64,000 nt of DNA from Chromobacterium rhizoryzae (GCF_020544465.1 NZ_CP066126.1:2728001-2792000), one strand, 5' to 3'; shown: positions 27,244-36,676, numbered from the stretch's first letter. Made by a program: numbers and translations. The notes: a model not told the origin generated them from the sequence alone.

Positions 27244-28169
27244 AGGCCCGTGTTCTTCAGGCGATTGGCCTGCTGCCGGTACAAGCTCACCGGGCTGACC
27301 TCGAACAGGCTGACCAGACCAAAGCTCTGATTGATCTCGTTGACGTGGTTCATCCGGTAGTTATCGCGGATCACCTGACCCAGATGCGCGGAGCAGGCGC
27401 TGACCAGGCCATCGGTGGGCGTGGAGCCGAAGGCCAGACCCAGCACGCCCATCGGCACCGACAGCGGATCCAGCACATTGGTGACGGTGGCCGAACCGGT
27501 CCATGAATAGTAGCGGATGCCGTTGACCTGATAATCGCCCTCGCCGCAAGCGCTGGTCGGCACCCCTTGCGGGAATTTGGCGCTGAAGGCGGAGGCTCCC
27601 GCCGTGGTCAGGGAATCCAACGCGCCCACCGGATATTGCGGCTGCCCGGTGGTGCCGGCGAAGAACTGCATTACCGCGGTCAAGGCCTTGGCCACCGCGG
27701 ACGCCACCGCCTCGGACACCGATCCCGGAGGCGCGACGCCGCGCACGATGTCGGCCACCGCCGACCCCTTGTTGACCCCGCCCACCGAAGTGACCGAAGC
27801 CACCAGGTCCGGCCGCACCCCGGCCACGTAGCGCGCCGTGGGCGCGCCCTGGCTATGGCCGATCAGATTGACCTTGGCGGCGCCGGTGATGGCGATGATT
27901 TTTTGCACCTGCTGCAGCAACTGCTCGCCGCGCGCCTCATTGCTGTTCAGCGCAGACACCTCGGCCACGAACACCTGCGCGCCGTCGGCGCGCAAGGCCG
28001 CCGGCACTTGATAAAAATAATCCACTCCCAACAACTGACCGAAACCGAACAAGCCATGCACCAGCACGATGGGGTAGCGCGTCTGGGTATAGCCGCTGGC
28101 GGCGTGGGCGGCGGACAGGGGCAACAGCAGGCCCAGGCACAGCAATGCTCCGTGTAACAACTTCTTCAT
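27240..28169 (-). CDS. Secreted triacylglycerol lipase (family I)
   Basis: 309-residue alpha/beta-hydrolase with a Sec signal peptide ending at AHA-A (about residue 23). YPIVLVHGLFGFG forms the oxyanion segment; the nucleophile is Ser106 in GHSQG; the likely Asp and His are in the PTDGLV and MNHVNEINQ segments. Two cysteines (TSACGEGD and LVSACSAHLG) match the disulfide of Pseudomonas family I lipases. Secretion is probably via type II after Lif-assisted folding by the adjacent gene. AGAGGAG precedes the ATG. Confidence 0.94.
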   Translation of the reverse strand: MKKLLHGALLCLGLLLPLSAAHAASGYTQTRYPIVLVHGLFGFGQLLGVDYFYQVPAALRADGAQVFVAEVSALNSNEARGEQLLQQVQKIIAITGAAKVNLIGHSQGAPTARYVAGVRPDLVASVTSVGGVNKGSAVADIVRGVAPPGSVSEAVASAVAKALTAVMQFFAGTTGQPQYPVGALDSLTTAGASAFSAKFPQGVPTSACGEGDYQVNGIRYYSWTGSATVTNVLDPLSVPMGVLGLAFGSTPTDGLVSACSAHLGQVIRDNYRMNHVNEINQSFGLVSLFEVSPVSLYRQQANRLKNTGL

Positions 28170-28271
28170 GGTGTTTCTCCTCTAGTTGATCAATGCGGGC
28201 TGAGTAATTGCTCTTATTTGCATGCCCAAGATTGGTAATAGGAGAAAGCGGCCCAAAACACCAGAATTATT

Positions 28272-28281
28272 CAAACGTTTG
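28272..28281. promoter_or_regulatory. CAAACGTTTG palindrome upstream of the lipase
   Basis: A perfect 10-bp palindrome in the AT-rich 297-bp region between the lipase (minus) and the terminator of the patatin gene, about 100 bp upstream of the lipase start. Its half-site resembles the CAAAC/GTTT arms near fadL and the TetR gene but lacks their 4-bp spacer. A regulatory role is speculative. Confidence 0.3.
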
Positions 28282-28396
28282 TATTTTTACGTCACATATC
28301 AACAACAGAAAATACAAGAACTTAAAATTCAACCGTCCGAAAGATCGATAAGCGTGGGCTGGAGCGGCCGTTCGCCCCCACCAGGCCAAGAAAAAC

Positions 28397-28431
28397 AAAA
28401 CGCTATATGGCGGCTGCCATATAGCGTTTTT
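28397..28431 (-). terminator. Rho-independent terminator after the patatin-barrel gene
   Basis: A 15-bp perfect stem (AAAACGCTATATGGC and complement) with a 4-nt loop; flanking T/A-runs make it functional on the minus strand and possibly both. Confidence 0.92.
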
Positions 28432-28466
28432 AGTTTGATGAGCCTCAGTCCAAAGCCACAATCGAC

Positions 28467-30728
28467 TCAGTAGTCGGACCCCAGATACAGATAGGCGGTG
28501 GGTTTGCCGCCCTTGGCGGTGCCAACGCCAAGGAAGAACGGCCCGATGATGGTGTCCGCGGCGAGGAAGACCGATCCGGCGGGAATCCAGTTAGTATCGT
28601 GCGACGAGAGGTCTTCAGCTCGCACTCGGCCCCAAATCTTGCCCAGCTCCATCGAGATACCGGCGTAAACGCCGGAGCCAATCGCCGACGGCAGGCTGGA
28701 CGCTCGCCAATACAGCATCGAGCGGAAAAGGGACGAGCGATCGCCAATCAGTTCGGAGTCCTGATAACCGCTCAGATTCAAGAAACCGCCCAGCGATCTG
28801 GGCAAGGTCTGGGCATCCTCTCTGTCGTCGAGATTCAAAGCGCCCTTGTTCTTGGCGGTCAAGCGCATCGTCACACTGCCCAGAGTCTTGACATACTCCA
28901 TGGTCGTATCGTAGTTGGTCAGATTGACATCGCTGCCCCAGGACGGAATGCTCTTGGTCAACCGGCCACTGAAGAAGTAGCCAGAGCGCGGCCAGCGCGG
29001 ATTGTCGAACTGATCCACCACCAGGCTGGTGCCCACCCCGGTATCCCGAAAGTTTGACGGCACCAAGCCAGGAAACCAAGATACCCGCGAGCCGAAGTGA
29101 TTATCGTCCCGGTACGCGCCAATCCGCCACTCGCCGTAACGCCCCAAGGCCACTCCGCCATCCAGACGCACGCTGCCCACATCATTGTTCCACTCCGTAT
29201 TCAACGAATGGTCAGCGTTATAAATCGACAAAAAATCCTGTCGATACCCAAAGGACGCCGCGCCGAACACCGGGCTGCCCTCGTACAGCGGCTGGTACCA
29301 CTCGGTCTTGAACAGCTTGTTCTGGCCGATGGACACATCGTTGCGCCAGGCGCCGCCGGCGCTATTGGCGTTGCGCCATTCATGCGAAGCCAAAAAGTTG
29401 AAATTGCTCTCGCCCGGCGTCGCGCTGCTCAGATTCAGGCCGAAGCGCAGAAAGTTCGGACCTATGCTGCGCTCCAGCGGCGACACCGTCATCACATTGC
29501 GGCCGGACACACTGTCCACGCGGTAGGTCAGCCGGTCGTAGTCGCCGCCGGCGAACACGCCGCGCAGACGGGTCTGAGCGCTGCTGACCGGCTCCACCAC
29601 CGAGGAGAAAGCCAGCGATTTGGCCAGTTGCTCCGGCTTGGTGAACTGGCCGGGCTTGCCTTCCACCTGAATCTTGTCGATCAAGGGGAAGTGCGGCCGC
29701 TCCAAGCGGCGCTTCCACGCCGCGTACTCTTCTTCCGACACCGAATAGGCCGACAGCTGCTTGGCCAGAGCCTTGGCCGCCTCCTCGCCGCGCTGGGTGA
29801 TTGCCTGGTGTTCGCTGAAAGAGGCCGCGGTATAGCCGCTCAAATCCGGCTTGATCACCAGATCGCGCTTATCCAGCTTCCGCAACTGCTCCTTGGCGTT
29901 GCGGCTGACCATCAGATTGGAAGTCTGCGCCACCACATCGAACAGGCTGTTGATCTCTTTCGCCTTCATCAGCGGCGTGGACACGTCGACGACGATCACC
30001 CGATCGGCGCAGCGGCCTTTGACATCCTGAATCGGCAGATTGCGCGCCAGGCCGCCGTCCACCAGCAGGCGGCCATCGTCGTCTTCTATCAGATCGAACA
30101 AGCCCGGCACCGCCATGCTGGCGCGCAGCGCGCGCGCCAGCGAGCCCTGCGCGAACACCACCGGTTCGCCGGTGGCCAGATCGGTGGCCACCGCGCGAAA
30201 CGGGATCGGCAACTGATCAAAACTGCCCACCACGCGATCACGCGTCAGCTTGTGGATGTACAGCTCGATTTCCTGCGAATTGATCGCGCTGCGCGGCACT
30301 TTCAGACCGTCCTTCTTCAAGCCGAAGGTAACGTCCAGATAGTTCTTGTAATCGTCGCGCTTGCGATCGTAGGGCACGTCCGCCCGCGTCGGCTTGCCGG
30401 AGAGCAAGGCGTCCCAATCGGCGGCGTCGAACTCGTGCTCCATCTGCGCCAAAGGCAAGCCATTTGCATAAATACCACCAATCAAGGCGCCGGCGCTGGT
30501 CCCCGCGATACAGGCGATGGGAATCCGCAAACGCTCCAGTTCCTTCAGCACCCCCAGGTGGGCGAAACCGCGCGCGCCGCCGCCGCCCAGCACCAAACCC
30601 ACGCCTTGCGGCGGATACGCGCCAAGCTCTTCCCCGTTGCCCGCCCAGGTCGTTTGCGACAAAACCCCGAGCAACAGCAGCGATGTCAGCCGCTGTCGCC
30701 GATTCCAGCGATTGTTATTTGTAAGCAT
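28467..30728 (-). CDS. Patatin-like phospholipase fused to a 16-strand-type outer-membrane barrel (PlpD/type Vd-like)
   Basis: 753 residues. After a signal peptide (cleavage about residue 29) a patatin domain carries the oxyanion GGGGARG (residues 48-54), nucleophile Ser78 in GTSAG and the DGG catalytic Asp near residue 225. A POTRA-like segment (about 345-420) and a C-terminal Omp85-type beta-barrel (about 430-753, ending in Tyr) follow. Together this is the architecture of type Vd autotransporters such as PlpD, in which the phospholipase is exported through its own barrel. It is divergent from the PilZ-like gene. A weak Fur-like sequence (about 12 of 19 matches) lies just upstream near 30735. 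Confidence 0.92.
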   Translation of the reverse strand: MLTNNNRWNRRQRLTSLLLLGVLSQTTWAGNGEELGAYPPQGVGLVLGGGGARGFAHLGVLKELERLRIPIACIAGTSAGALIGGIYANGLPLAQMEHEFDAADWDALLSGKPTRADVPYDRKRDDYKNYLDVTFGLKKDGLKVPRSAINSQEIELYIHKLTRDRVVGSFDQLPIPFRAVATDLATGEPVVFAQGSLARALRASMAVPGLFDLIEDDDGRLLVDGGLARNLPIQDVKGRCADRVIVVDVSTPLMKAKEINSLFDVVAQTSNLMVSRNAKEQLRKLDKRDLVIKPDLSGYTAASFSEHQAITQRGEEAAKALAKQLSAYSVSEEEYAAWKRRLERPHFPLIDKIQVEGKPGQFTKPEQLAKSLAFSSVVEPVSSAQTRLRGVFAGGDYDRLTYRVDSVSGRNVMTVSPLERSIGPNFLRFGLNLSSATPGESNFNFLASHEWRNANSAGGAWRNDVSIGQNKLFKTEWYQPLYEGSPVFGAASFGYRQDFLSIYNADHSLNTEWNNDVGSVRLDGGVALGRYGEWRIGAYRDDNHFGSRVSWFPGLVPSNFRDTGVGTSLVVDQFDNPRWPRSGYFFSGRLTKSIPSWGSDVNLTNYDTTMEYVKTLGSVTMRLTAKNKGALNLDDREDAQTLPRSLGGFLNLSGYQDSELIGDRSSLFRSMLYWRASSLPSAIGSGVYAGISMELGKIWGRVRAEDLSSHDTNWIPAGSVFLAADTIIGPFFLGVGTAKGGKPTAYLYLGSDY

Positions 30729-30829
30729 ATGGGTAAATAATGAGAATTACCGTTTCACCCACGCCTGCGCGTGGCGTAAGATATAGCGATATGCCAATGA
30801 AAACATAATTTCCTATAAAGCCGGGCTAA

Positions 30830-32347
30830 ATGTTTGACTTCAAATCACTAGTCAGTTCCCTACTGAACAAAAACACGACTGCCTCCGAAGTGGCGCAGTC
30901 TGCAACGCTATTAGTGCGCGACCTGCCTGAAACCGAGTATTTCGGCGCCTTGGTGGAAATCATCAAAGCCGTCGCCAAAATCAATACCGACACCGATATC
31001 TCGCTGAAAGAGCGCGTCAAGACCCTGGTCTACGTCGACGACAAGGCCAACAACATCCATCGCCAGCTGTGCCGGGACTATTTGCAGTCCAAAGGCGGCA
31101 GCAAAGGCTATCTGCCCACCATCCTCGCCTACTGGCACGAGCTGTCCTCCGCCTACCAGATCTGCCTGAGACTGTACAAAAGCCACCCCAACGCGGTGCC
31201 GGAAGACGAAATCCGCATCGTCACCATCCGCGGCCTGCATCACCAGATGCGGCTGATCGCCTGGAACTCCCTGCGCTATCTGAAGCCGGAAGGCGCCGCC
31301 TGGCAAAACGGGTTCCGCTTTTTCAGCCAGGCGGAGGAAAGCGGTTTTTCCCGGCACCCGATCAAGCTTTATCTGAACAGCCCGGACGAATTCAGCTGTG
31401 AACAACTGCTGATCCAAGCCGGCATGCTCTTCCTGGCGCAGACCGACAATATGCTGCACAAGGAGATCATCGCGGTAGACCAGTTGCTGATGATGCTGAG
31501 CCAGAGCATTCCGCTGGACAAACAGCCGCCGGTGGAAGAGCCCATCTTCGTCTACAACCTGTCGATGCCCGAACCGCCGCAAGCCATGCTGCGCGGCATG
31601 GCCGGCAAATGGCACCGCTACTGGTCCGCTTACGAGATCACCAGCCGCCTGGCAGATCTGATGTTCGATCTGGACAGACGGATCCCTCCCGCCCTGGCGG
31701 CCATGGACGGCGGGCTGGAGCGCGAGGAATGGGCCATTCTATGCGAAAAACTGGCCATTCGCTGGTCTACCGACGGCGGCAAATCGCTGCGCAAGTCGGA
31801 GCGCTCGCTGCACGCGTCCAACGCCCACGTCAGCATAGGCTTCGAACGCGTCGCCTATCAGGTCAAGGTTCAGGACGTGCCGACGCAGGATCCCGAGCGC
31901 GCCAGCGATTGGCGCATCAACGACATCAGTTCCACCGGCATGGGCCTCACCTTCATCGGCAAGGCGGTGGAGCAGCTGGCCATCGGCCGCGTCATCCTGG
32001 TCAAAGCGGACAATCACCCGCAGCTGCTGGGCGTGATCCGCCGCATCCTGCGCCAAAGCAACGGCACCAAGGTGGGCATAGAAATCCTCGGGCAAAACCC
32101 CGTCGGCGTATCGCTGCTGGACCCCGAGCACTCGGAATCCCCGCCCTCCACCGCCATCTACATCACCCAGCCCAACTCCCGCAAAGGCCAGCGCTACTTC
32201 CTGATGCCCAAGGCCCTGACGCTGCCGGACAAGCAATTGGTGCTGGCGGCGCAAGGCAAGTCCTATCAGATTCGCCTCAAAACGCCACAGCACGAATACG
32301 AGGACTGCAGCCACAGCGACTTCGACACGCTGTCCAAGGTGGACTAA
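30830..32347 (+). CDS. PilZ-domain-like protein of unknown function
   Basis: 505-residue soluble protein, mostly helical in its first 330 residues. The C-terminal part (about 345-450) contains DWRINDISSTGMGL near residue 360, which resembles the D-x-S-x-x-G half of a PilZ c-di-GMP site, followed by a beta-rich VIRRILRQSNGTKVGIEILG segment. A canonical RxxxR arm is not clear, so binding of c-di-GMP is uncertain. There is no signal peptide. It is a single gene ended by a strong palindromic terminator. Confidence 0.7.
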   Translation: MFDFKSLVSSLLNKNTTASEVAQSATLLVRDLPETEYFGALVEIIKAVAKINTDTDISLKERVKTLVYVDDKANNIHRQLCRDYLQSKGGSKGYLPTILAYWHELSSAYQICLRLYKSHPNAVPEDEIRIVTIRGLHHQMRLIAWNSLRYLKPEGAAWQNGFRFFSQAEESGFSRHPIKLYLNSPDEFSCEQLLIQAGMLFLAQTDNMLHKEIIAVDQLLMMLSQSIPLDKQPPVEEPIFVYNLSMPEPPQAMLRGMAGKWHRYWSAYEITSRLADLMFDLDRRIPPALAAMDGGLEREEWAILCEKLAIRWSTDGGKSLRKSERSLHASNAHVSIGFERVAYQVKVQDVPTQDPERASDWRINDISSTGMGLTFIGKAVEQLAIGRVILVKADNHPQLLGVIRRILRQSNGTKVGIEILGQNPVGVSLLDPEHSESPPSTAIYITQPNSRKGQRYFLMPKALTLPDKQLVLAAQGKSYQIRLKTPQHEYEDCSHSDFDTLSKVD

Positions 32348-32376
32348 GCCCCGCCCTCCGCCGCGCGGCGGGCAAT

Positions 32377-32410
32377 AAAAAACCGGCTCGCCATGGCGAG
32401 CCGGTTTTTT
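32377..32410. terminator. Perfectly palindromic bidirectional terminator
   Basis: A 34-bp perfect palindrome: A6 followed by ACCGGCTCGCC-type arms around CCATGG, with T6 at the other end. It separates the convergent PilZ-like and thiolase genes and works on both strands. Confidence 0.95.
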
Positions 32411-32429
32411 TACGCGAGAACCGTCCCGC

Positions 32430-33632
32430 TTACAAGACTTCGATGATGCCGGCGGCGCCCATGCCGGTGCCGATGCACATGGTCACCATGCCGTAGCCCT
32501 TCTGGCCGGCGTCGCGCATGCCGTGCACCAGGGTGGCGGTGCGGATGGCGCCGGTGGCGCCCAGCGGGTGACCCAGAGCGATGGCGCCGCCATGCGGGTT
32601 GACCTTGGAGGCATCCAGCTCCAGATCGCGGATCACCGCCAAAGCCTGAGCCGCAAACGCCTCGTTCAGTTCGATCCACTTCAGATCGTCCTGCTTCAGG
32701 CCCGCCTGGCTCAACGCGGCCGGGATCGCCTCTTTCGGACCAATGCCCATGATTTCCGGCGGCACGCCCTTGACCGCGAAAGTGACGTAGCGGCCCAGCG
32801 GAGTCAGATTGAACTCCTTGAGCACGCGCTCGGACACCAGAATCACCGCGCCGGCGCCGTCGGACATCTGCGAGGAATTGCCGGCGGTGACCGAACCCTT
32901 GGCGTCGAACACCGTTTTCAGCTTGGCCAGGCCTTCCAGCGTGGTCTCGCGACGCGGGCCTTCGTCGGTGTCCAGCACGCGGGTCTTGACCGCCACTTCG
33001 CCGGTTTCCAGATTGGGCGTGCGGTAGGTCGCCTCCAGCGGCGTGATCTCGCTCTTGAACTTGCCGCCGTCGATCGCGGCCAGCGCGCGGCGGTGCGATT
33101 CCACCGCGAACGCGTCCTGGTCTTCGCGCGACACGCCCCACTGCTGCGCCACTTTTTCGGCGGTCAGGCCCATGCCGTAAGCGATGCCGTAGTTTTCATC
33201 CTTGGCGAAGATTTCCGGGTTCAGCGACACCTTGTTGCCCATCATAGGCACCAGCGACATCGACTCGGCGCCCGCGGCGATCACCACGTCGGCCTCGCCC
33301 AGGCGGATACGGTCGGCGGCCATCTGCACCGCGTTGATGCCCGACGAGCAGTAACGGTTGATGGTGATGCCGCCCACGGTATTGGGCAGGCCGGCCAGCA
33401 ACACGCCGATACGCGCCATGTTCAGACCCTGTTCCGCTTCCGGGAAGGCGCAGCCCACAACGCAGTCGGAAATCAGCTTCGGATCCAGATTAGGCACCTG
33501 GGCCAGCGCGCCGGTGATCACGTGCGCCAGCATATCGTCCGGACGCACATGACGCATCATGCCGCGCGGCGCCTTGCCCACCGGCGTGCGGGTGACGGCG
33601 ACGATGTAAGCTTCTTGTACTTGTTTGCTCAT
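32430..33632 (-). CDS. fadA: Acetyl-CoA C-acyltransferase (3-ketoacyl-CoA thiolase)
   Basis: 400-residue thiolase with the acyl-accepting Cys in RYCSSGINAVQMAA (near residue 92), HGGAIALGHPLGATGAIR (catalytic His) and the C-terminal CIGTGMGAAG (second Cys). It cleaves 3-ketoacyl-CoA in beta-oxidation. AGGAG precedes the ATG. It lies downstream of the FadB-like gene, separated by 193 bp that hold a palindromic repeat. The symbol is by role; it may be a FadI/AtoB-like paralogue. Confidence 0.93.
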   Translation of the reverse strand: MSKQVQEAYIVAVTRTPVGKAPRGMMRHVRPDDMLAHVITGALAQVPNLDPKLISDCVVGCAFPEAEQGLNMARIGVLLAGLPNTVGGITINRYCSSGINAVQMAADRIRLGEADVVIAAGAESMSLVPMMGNKVSLNPEIFAKDENYGIAYGMGLTAEKVAQQWGVSREDQDAFAVESHRRALAAIDGGKFKSEITPLEATYRTPNLETGEVAVKTRVLDTDEGPRRETTLEGLAKLKTVFDAKGSVTAGNSSQMSDGAGAVILVSERVLKEFNLTPLGRYVTFAVKGVPPEIMGIGPKEAIPAALSQAGLKQDDLKWIELNEAFAAQALAVIRDLELDASKVNPHGGAIALGHPLGATGAIRTATLVHGMRDAGQKGYGMVTMCIGTGMGAAGIIEVL

Positions 33633-33701
33633 TTTGATTCTCCTGTCGGCGGCCTGACCCGCGCTCCGGCGATCAGGCTGCCTTTCATCTGGCTATTGGC
33701 C

Positions 33702-33825
33702 GTGCTTGCGGGAGGATTCGTCGCGAGCGGGCCGAGATCGAAGCGAGAAGCGCAGCCGTACATGCGGTACGGCGAGCATCGCAGCATTCGATATCGGCGC
33801 GCGCAGCAGAATCACCCCCAAGCAC
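33702..33825. repeat. Palindromic intergenic element between the FadB-like gene and the thiolase gene
   Basis: Imperfect inverted ends of about 24 bp (GTGCTTGCGGGAGGATTCG at 33702 and, on the other strand, GTGCTTGGGGGTGATTCTG from 33825) flank a core with the small palindrome GTAC-ATGCG-GTAC. It differs in sequence from the GTTCA-ended family. Its right edge touches the TAA stop of the FadB-like gene. Confidence 0.6.
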
Positions 33826-36201
33826 TTAGTTGCGCAGCGGCTTGCCGGTGGTCAACATATTGGCGATGCGATCCTGGGTCTTGGAGTTCTTCAGCAAGGT
33901 CATGAAGGCCTTGCGCTCCAGATCCAGAATCCACTGCTCATTGACCAGGGTGCCGGCCTCGACGTCGCCGCCGGTCATCACGTCGGCGATCAGGCCGGCG
34001 ATGAAGAAGTCATGCTTGGAAATGAAGTTGCCTTCCAGCATGTTCACCAACTGGCCCTTGATGGACGCGGCGCCGCTGCGGCCGGCCACCGGGAAGCCCT
34101 TGACCTTGAGCGGCGGACGGTAGCCGGCCTCGGCCAGCGCGATCGCCTGCTGTTTGGCCACGTGCAACAGCTCGTAAGCGTTGAACACCACCGGGTCGCC
34201 GTTGCGGAAGAAACCGATTTCCTGCGCTTCGAAGCCGCTGGTGGCCACTTTGGCGGTGGCGATGGCCATGAAGTAGTCCTTCAGCGCGGCCAGCACGTCG
34301 CCGCGCGCCTCCTGAGCGGCGCGCAGGGCGAATTCTTTGCAGCCGCCGCCGCCCGGCAGCAGGCCGACGCCCACTTCCACCAGACCGACATAGGATTCCA
34401 GCGCCGCCACGGTCTTGTCGCAGTGCATCGCGAATTCGCAGCCGCCGCCGAACACATAGCCCTGGGTCGCCGCCACCGTCGGCACCTGGCAATAGCGCAG
34501 GCGCATCGAGGTTTCCTGGAAGCGGCGCACCGTCGCGTCGATCGCGTCCCAATCGCCCATCATGAAGGCCGGCATCATAGACTGCAGATCGGCGCCGACG
34601 GAGAACGGCTCCTCGGTCTGCCAGATCACCAGGCCCTTGAAGCGGTCTTCAGCGATGTCGATGGCCTTGTTCAGACCCTCGATCACGGCCGGGCCGATTG
34701 TATGCGCCTTGGACTTGAACGACACCACCAACACTTCGTCGCCAGTAGTGAAGGCGCGCATGCCCTCGTTTTCGAACACGGTTTCGCCCAGCGGCGCCGC
34801 CGCCTCGCCCAGCACCTTGGCCGGCGCCAGCTGACGCTGGTACACGTCCAGCGTGGAGCGGCCCACCAGCTTGTTGCCGGCCGGATCGTAAGAGCCTTCG
34901 GCGAAGTGCACGCCGGCACGGTCGCCCTGCAGCACCCAGGCCGGCAGCGCGGCGGCGCTCAGCGCCTTGCCGGCTTTCACGTCCTCGTCCAGCCACTTGG
35001 CCACTTGCTGCCAGCCGGCGGCCTGCCAGGTTTCAAACGGACCCACGCTCCAGCCGAAGCCCCAGCGGATGGCGAAGTCGACGTCGCGCGCGCTATTGGC
35101 GATATCGGCCAGATGGTGGGAAATGTAATGGAACACATCGCGGAAACATGCCCACAGGAATTGCGCCTGCGGATGGCTGCTCTCGCGCAGTTTCTGGAAT
35201 TTTTCTGCCGGATTGGCGATCTTCAGGATTTCCTTGACCGCGTCGTCGCCCTTCTCGCCGGAGCCAACGTACTCGCCCTTGGCCGGGTCCAGCACCAACA
35301 TGCGCTTGCCGTCTTTCTTATAGATGCCGGCCTTGGTCTTGGCGCCCAGCGCGCCGGCGGCGATCAGCTTCTGCATCCATTCCGGAGTCTGGAACAGGCC
35401 GTGCCACGGGTCTTGCGGCAGGGTGTCCTGCATGGTTTTGACCACGTGGGCGAAAGTGTCCAGGCCCACCACGTCGGCGGTGCGGAAGGTGGCCGATTTA
35501 GGGCGGCCCAGACGCGGACCGGTCAGGTCGTCCACCACGTCGAAGCGGATGCCGAACTTGTCGGCGTTGGCGATGGTGGCCAGCATCGAGAATACGCCGA
35601 TGCGGTTGGCGACGAAGTTGGGGGTGTCCTTGGCGCGAACCACGCCCTTGCCCAGACTGGACACCAGGAAGCGCTCCAGATTATCCAGGATGTGCGCGTC
35701 CGAGGTCAGGCAGGGAATGATTTCCACCAGATGCATATAGCGCGGCGGATTGAAAAAGTGCACGCCGCAGAAACGCGGGCGTACATTATCCGGGCAGCTT
35801 TGCGCCAGCGTGTTGATCGACAGGCCGGACGTATTGGTGGCGAAAATGGTGTGTTCGCCCAGATGCGGCGCCACTTTGTGGTACAGATCCGCTTTCCAGT
35901 CCATGCGCTCGGCGATGGCTTCGATCACCAGGTCGCAATCCTTCAAGAGGTGCAGGTGGTCGTCGTAGTTGGCCGGCTGAATGTGGTTGACGGCATCCTT
36001 ATTGGCCAAGGGAGCCGGCTTCTGCTTTTTCAAGCCTTCCAGCGCCTTGAGCACGATGCCGTTCTTGTCGCCTTCCTTGGCGGGCAAGTCGAACAGGATG
36101 GTCGGAACTTTGGCATTCACCAGATGGGCGGCGATTTGAGCCCCCATCACGCCAGCGCCTAACACGGCTACCTTGCGTACGTTGAACTTGGTTTGAGACA
36201 T
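33826..36201 (-). CDS. 3-hydroxyacyl-CoA dehydrogenase / enoyl-CoA hydratase (FadB-like, dehydrogenase-first order)
   Basis: 791 residues. The N-terminal NAD-binding domain starts with VAVLGAGVMGAQIAAHL; the HCDH C-terminal domains follow, and an enoyl-CoA hydratase/isomerase (crotonase) domain lies at about residues 540-700 (GYVFGGGCEFAMHCD, VEVGVGLLPGGGG). This order is opposite to E. coli FadB and matches the FadN-like class. It performs hydration and NAD-dependent oxidation in beta-oxidation. Start at 36201 (MSQTKFN) has GAGGAA at good spacing; the upstream ATG at 36225 is less likely. It is probably co-transcribed with the thiolase gene. Confidence 0.93.
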   Translation of the reverse strand: MSQTKFNVRKVAVLGAGVMGAQIAAHLVNAKVPTILFDLPAKEGDKNGIVLKALEGLKKQKPAPLANKDAVNHIQPANYDDHLHLLKDCDLVIEAIAERMDWKADLYHKVAPHLGEHTIFATNTSGLSINTLAQSCPDNVRPRFCGVHFFNPPRYMHLVEIIPCLTSDAHILDNLERFLVSSLGKGVVRAKDTPNFVANRIGVFSMLATIANADKFGIRFDVVDDLTGPRLGRPKSATFRTADVVGLDTFAHVVKTMQDTLPQDPWHGLFQTPEWMQKLIAAGALGAKTKAGIYKKDGKRMLVLDPAKGEYVGSGEKGDDAVKEILKIANPAEKFQKLRESSHPQAQFLWACFRDVFHYISHHLADIANSARDVDFAIRWGFGWSVGPFETWQAAGWQQVAKWLDEDVKAGKALSAAALPAWVLQGDRAGVHFAEGSYDPAGNKLVGRSTLDVYQRQLAPAKVLGEAAAPLGETVFENEGMRAFTTGDEVLVVSFKSKAHTIGPAVIEGLNKAIDIAEDRFKGLVIWQTEEPFSVGADLQSMMPAFMMGDWDAIDATVRRFQETSMRLRYCQVPTVAATQGYVFGGGCEFAMHCDKTVAALESYVGLVEVGVGLLPGGGGCKEFALRAAQEARGDVLAALKDYFMAIATAKVATSGFEAQEIGFFRNGDPVVFNAYELLHVAKQQAIALAEAGYRPPLKVKGFPVAGRSGAASIKGQLVNMLEGNFISKHDFFIAGLIADVMTGGDVEAGTLVNEQWILDLERKAFMTLLKNSKTQDRIANMLTTGKPLRN

Positions 36202-36676
36202 GGTTTCCTCGTTTTGTTGAAACACAACATGAGACAGGCCCCTCTCGCCTGCTCAGCCTGCCTCAAGGACGGGCGTTGTTCGTCCTTGCGCTGAGTCGGC
36301 GGCGCGCCGCCGCTGCAGCCGGCACAACTCGGCCGGCCGGGAGAATGATTATGATGAAGCCCGGCCCGCCCGGAAGCCTGGCGAGAGATGGTTTTCCCAC
36401 CGCCGCGGACATCCGTCAATCTACTGAAAAACCGCGCCGGCAGCCACTATCGCGGCGGATCAAGCGCAGCTGGAAAAGATCTGCATTGAAAAATATCAAA
36501 CACTCGCTTTTCTCTCAAATAAGTCTAACCCAATTTGGGCAAAAAAACAGGGGGTTCATGGAAAAATAGAGAGAGAAAACAAGCGGAAAAACCGGCGCGG
36601 CGCAAACGCAAAAACCGGGCGAGCGCCACCGCGCCCGCCCGACCCGAAATCCGCGCGCCCAGCGGCGCCGATTCAA
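36202..36676. other. 475-bp intergenic region between fadL and the FadB-like gene
   Basis: Contains the fadL terminator (36616-36641), the presumed promoter and leader of the FadB-like gene, and a hairpin CAAGGACG/CGTCCTTG at 36266-36290 that would lie in its mRNA leader. The 97- and 83-codon open frames across it have no convincing start or domain. I see no PsrA-like box here. Confidence 0.5.
36616..36641 (-). terminator. Terminator after fadL
   Basis: An 11-bp GC stem with one mismatch and a 4-nt loop, followed on the minus strand by GTTTTTGCG, about 40 bp downstream of the fadL stop. Confidence 0.75.

Noticed and set aside
33706..36162. 818-codon plus-strand frame opposite the FadB-like gene
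   Set aside because: Antisense shadow; His/Gly/Arg-rich composition and no recognisable family.
36276..36569. 97-codon frame between the FadB-like gene and fadL
   Set aside because: No ribosome binding site, biased composition, and it runs through promoter-like AT-rich DNA; no similarity recognised.
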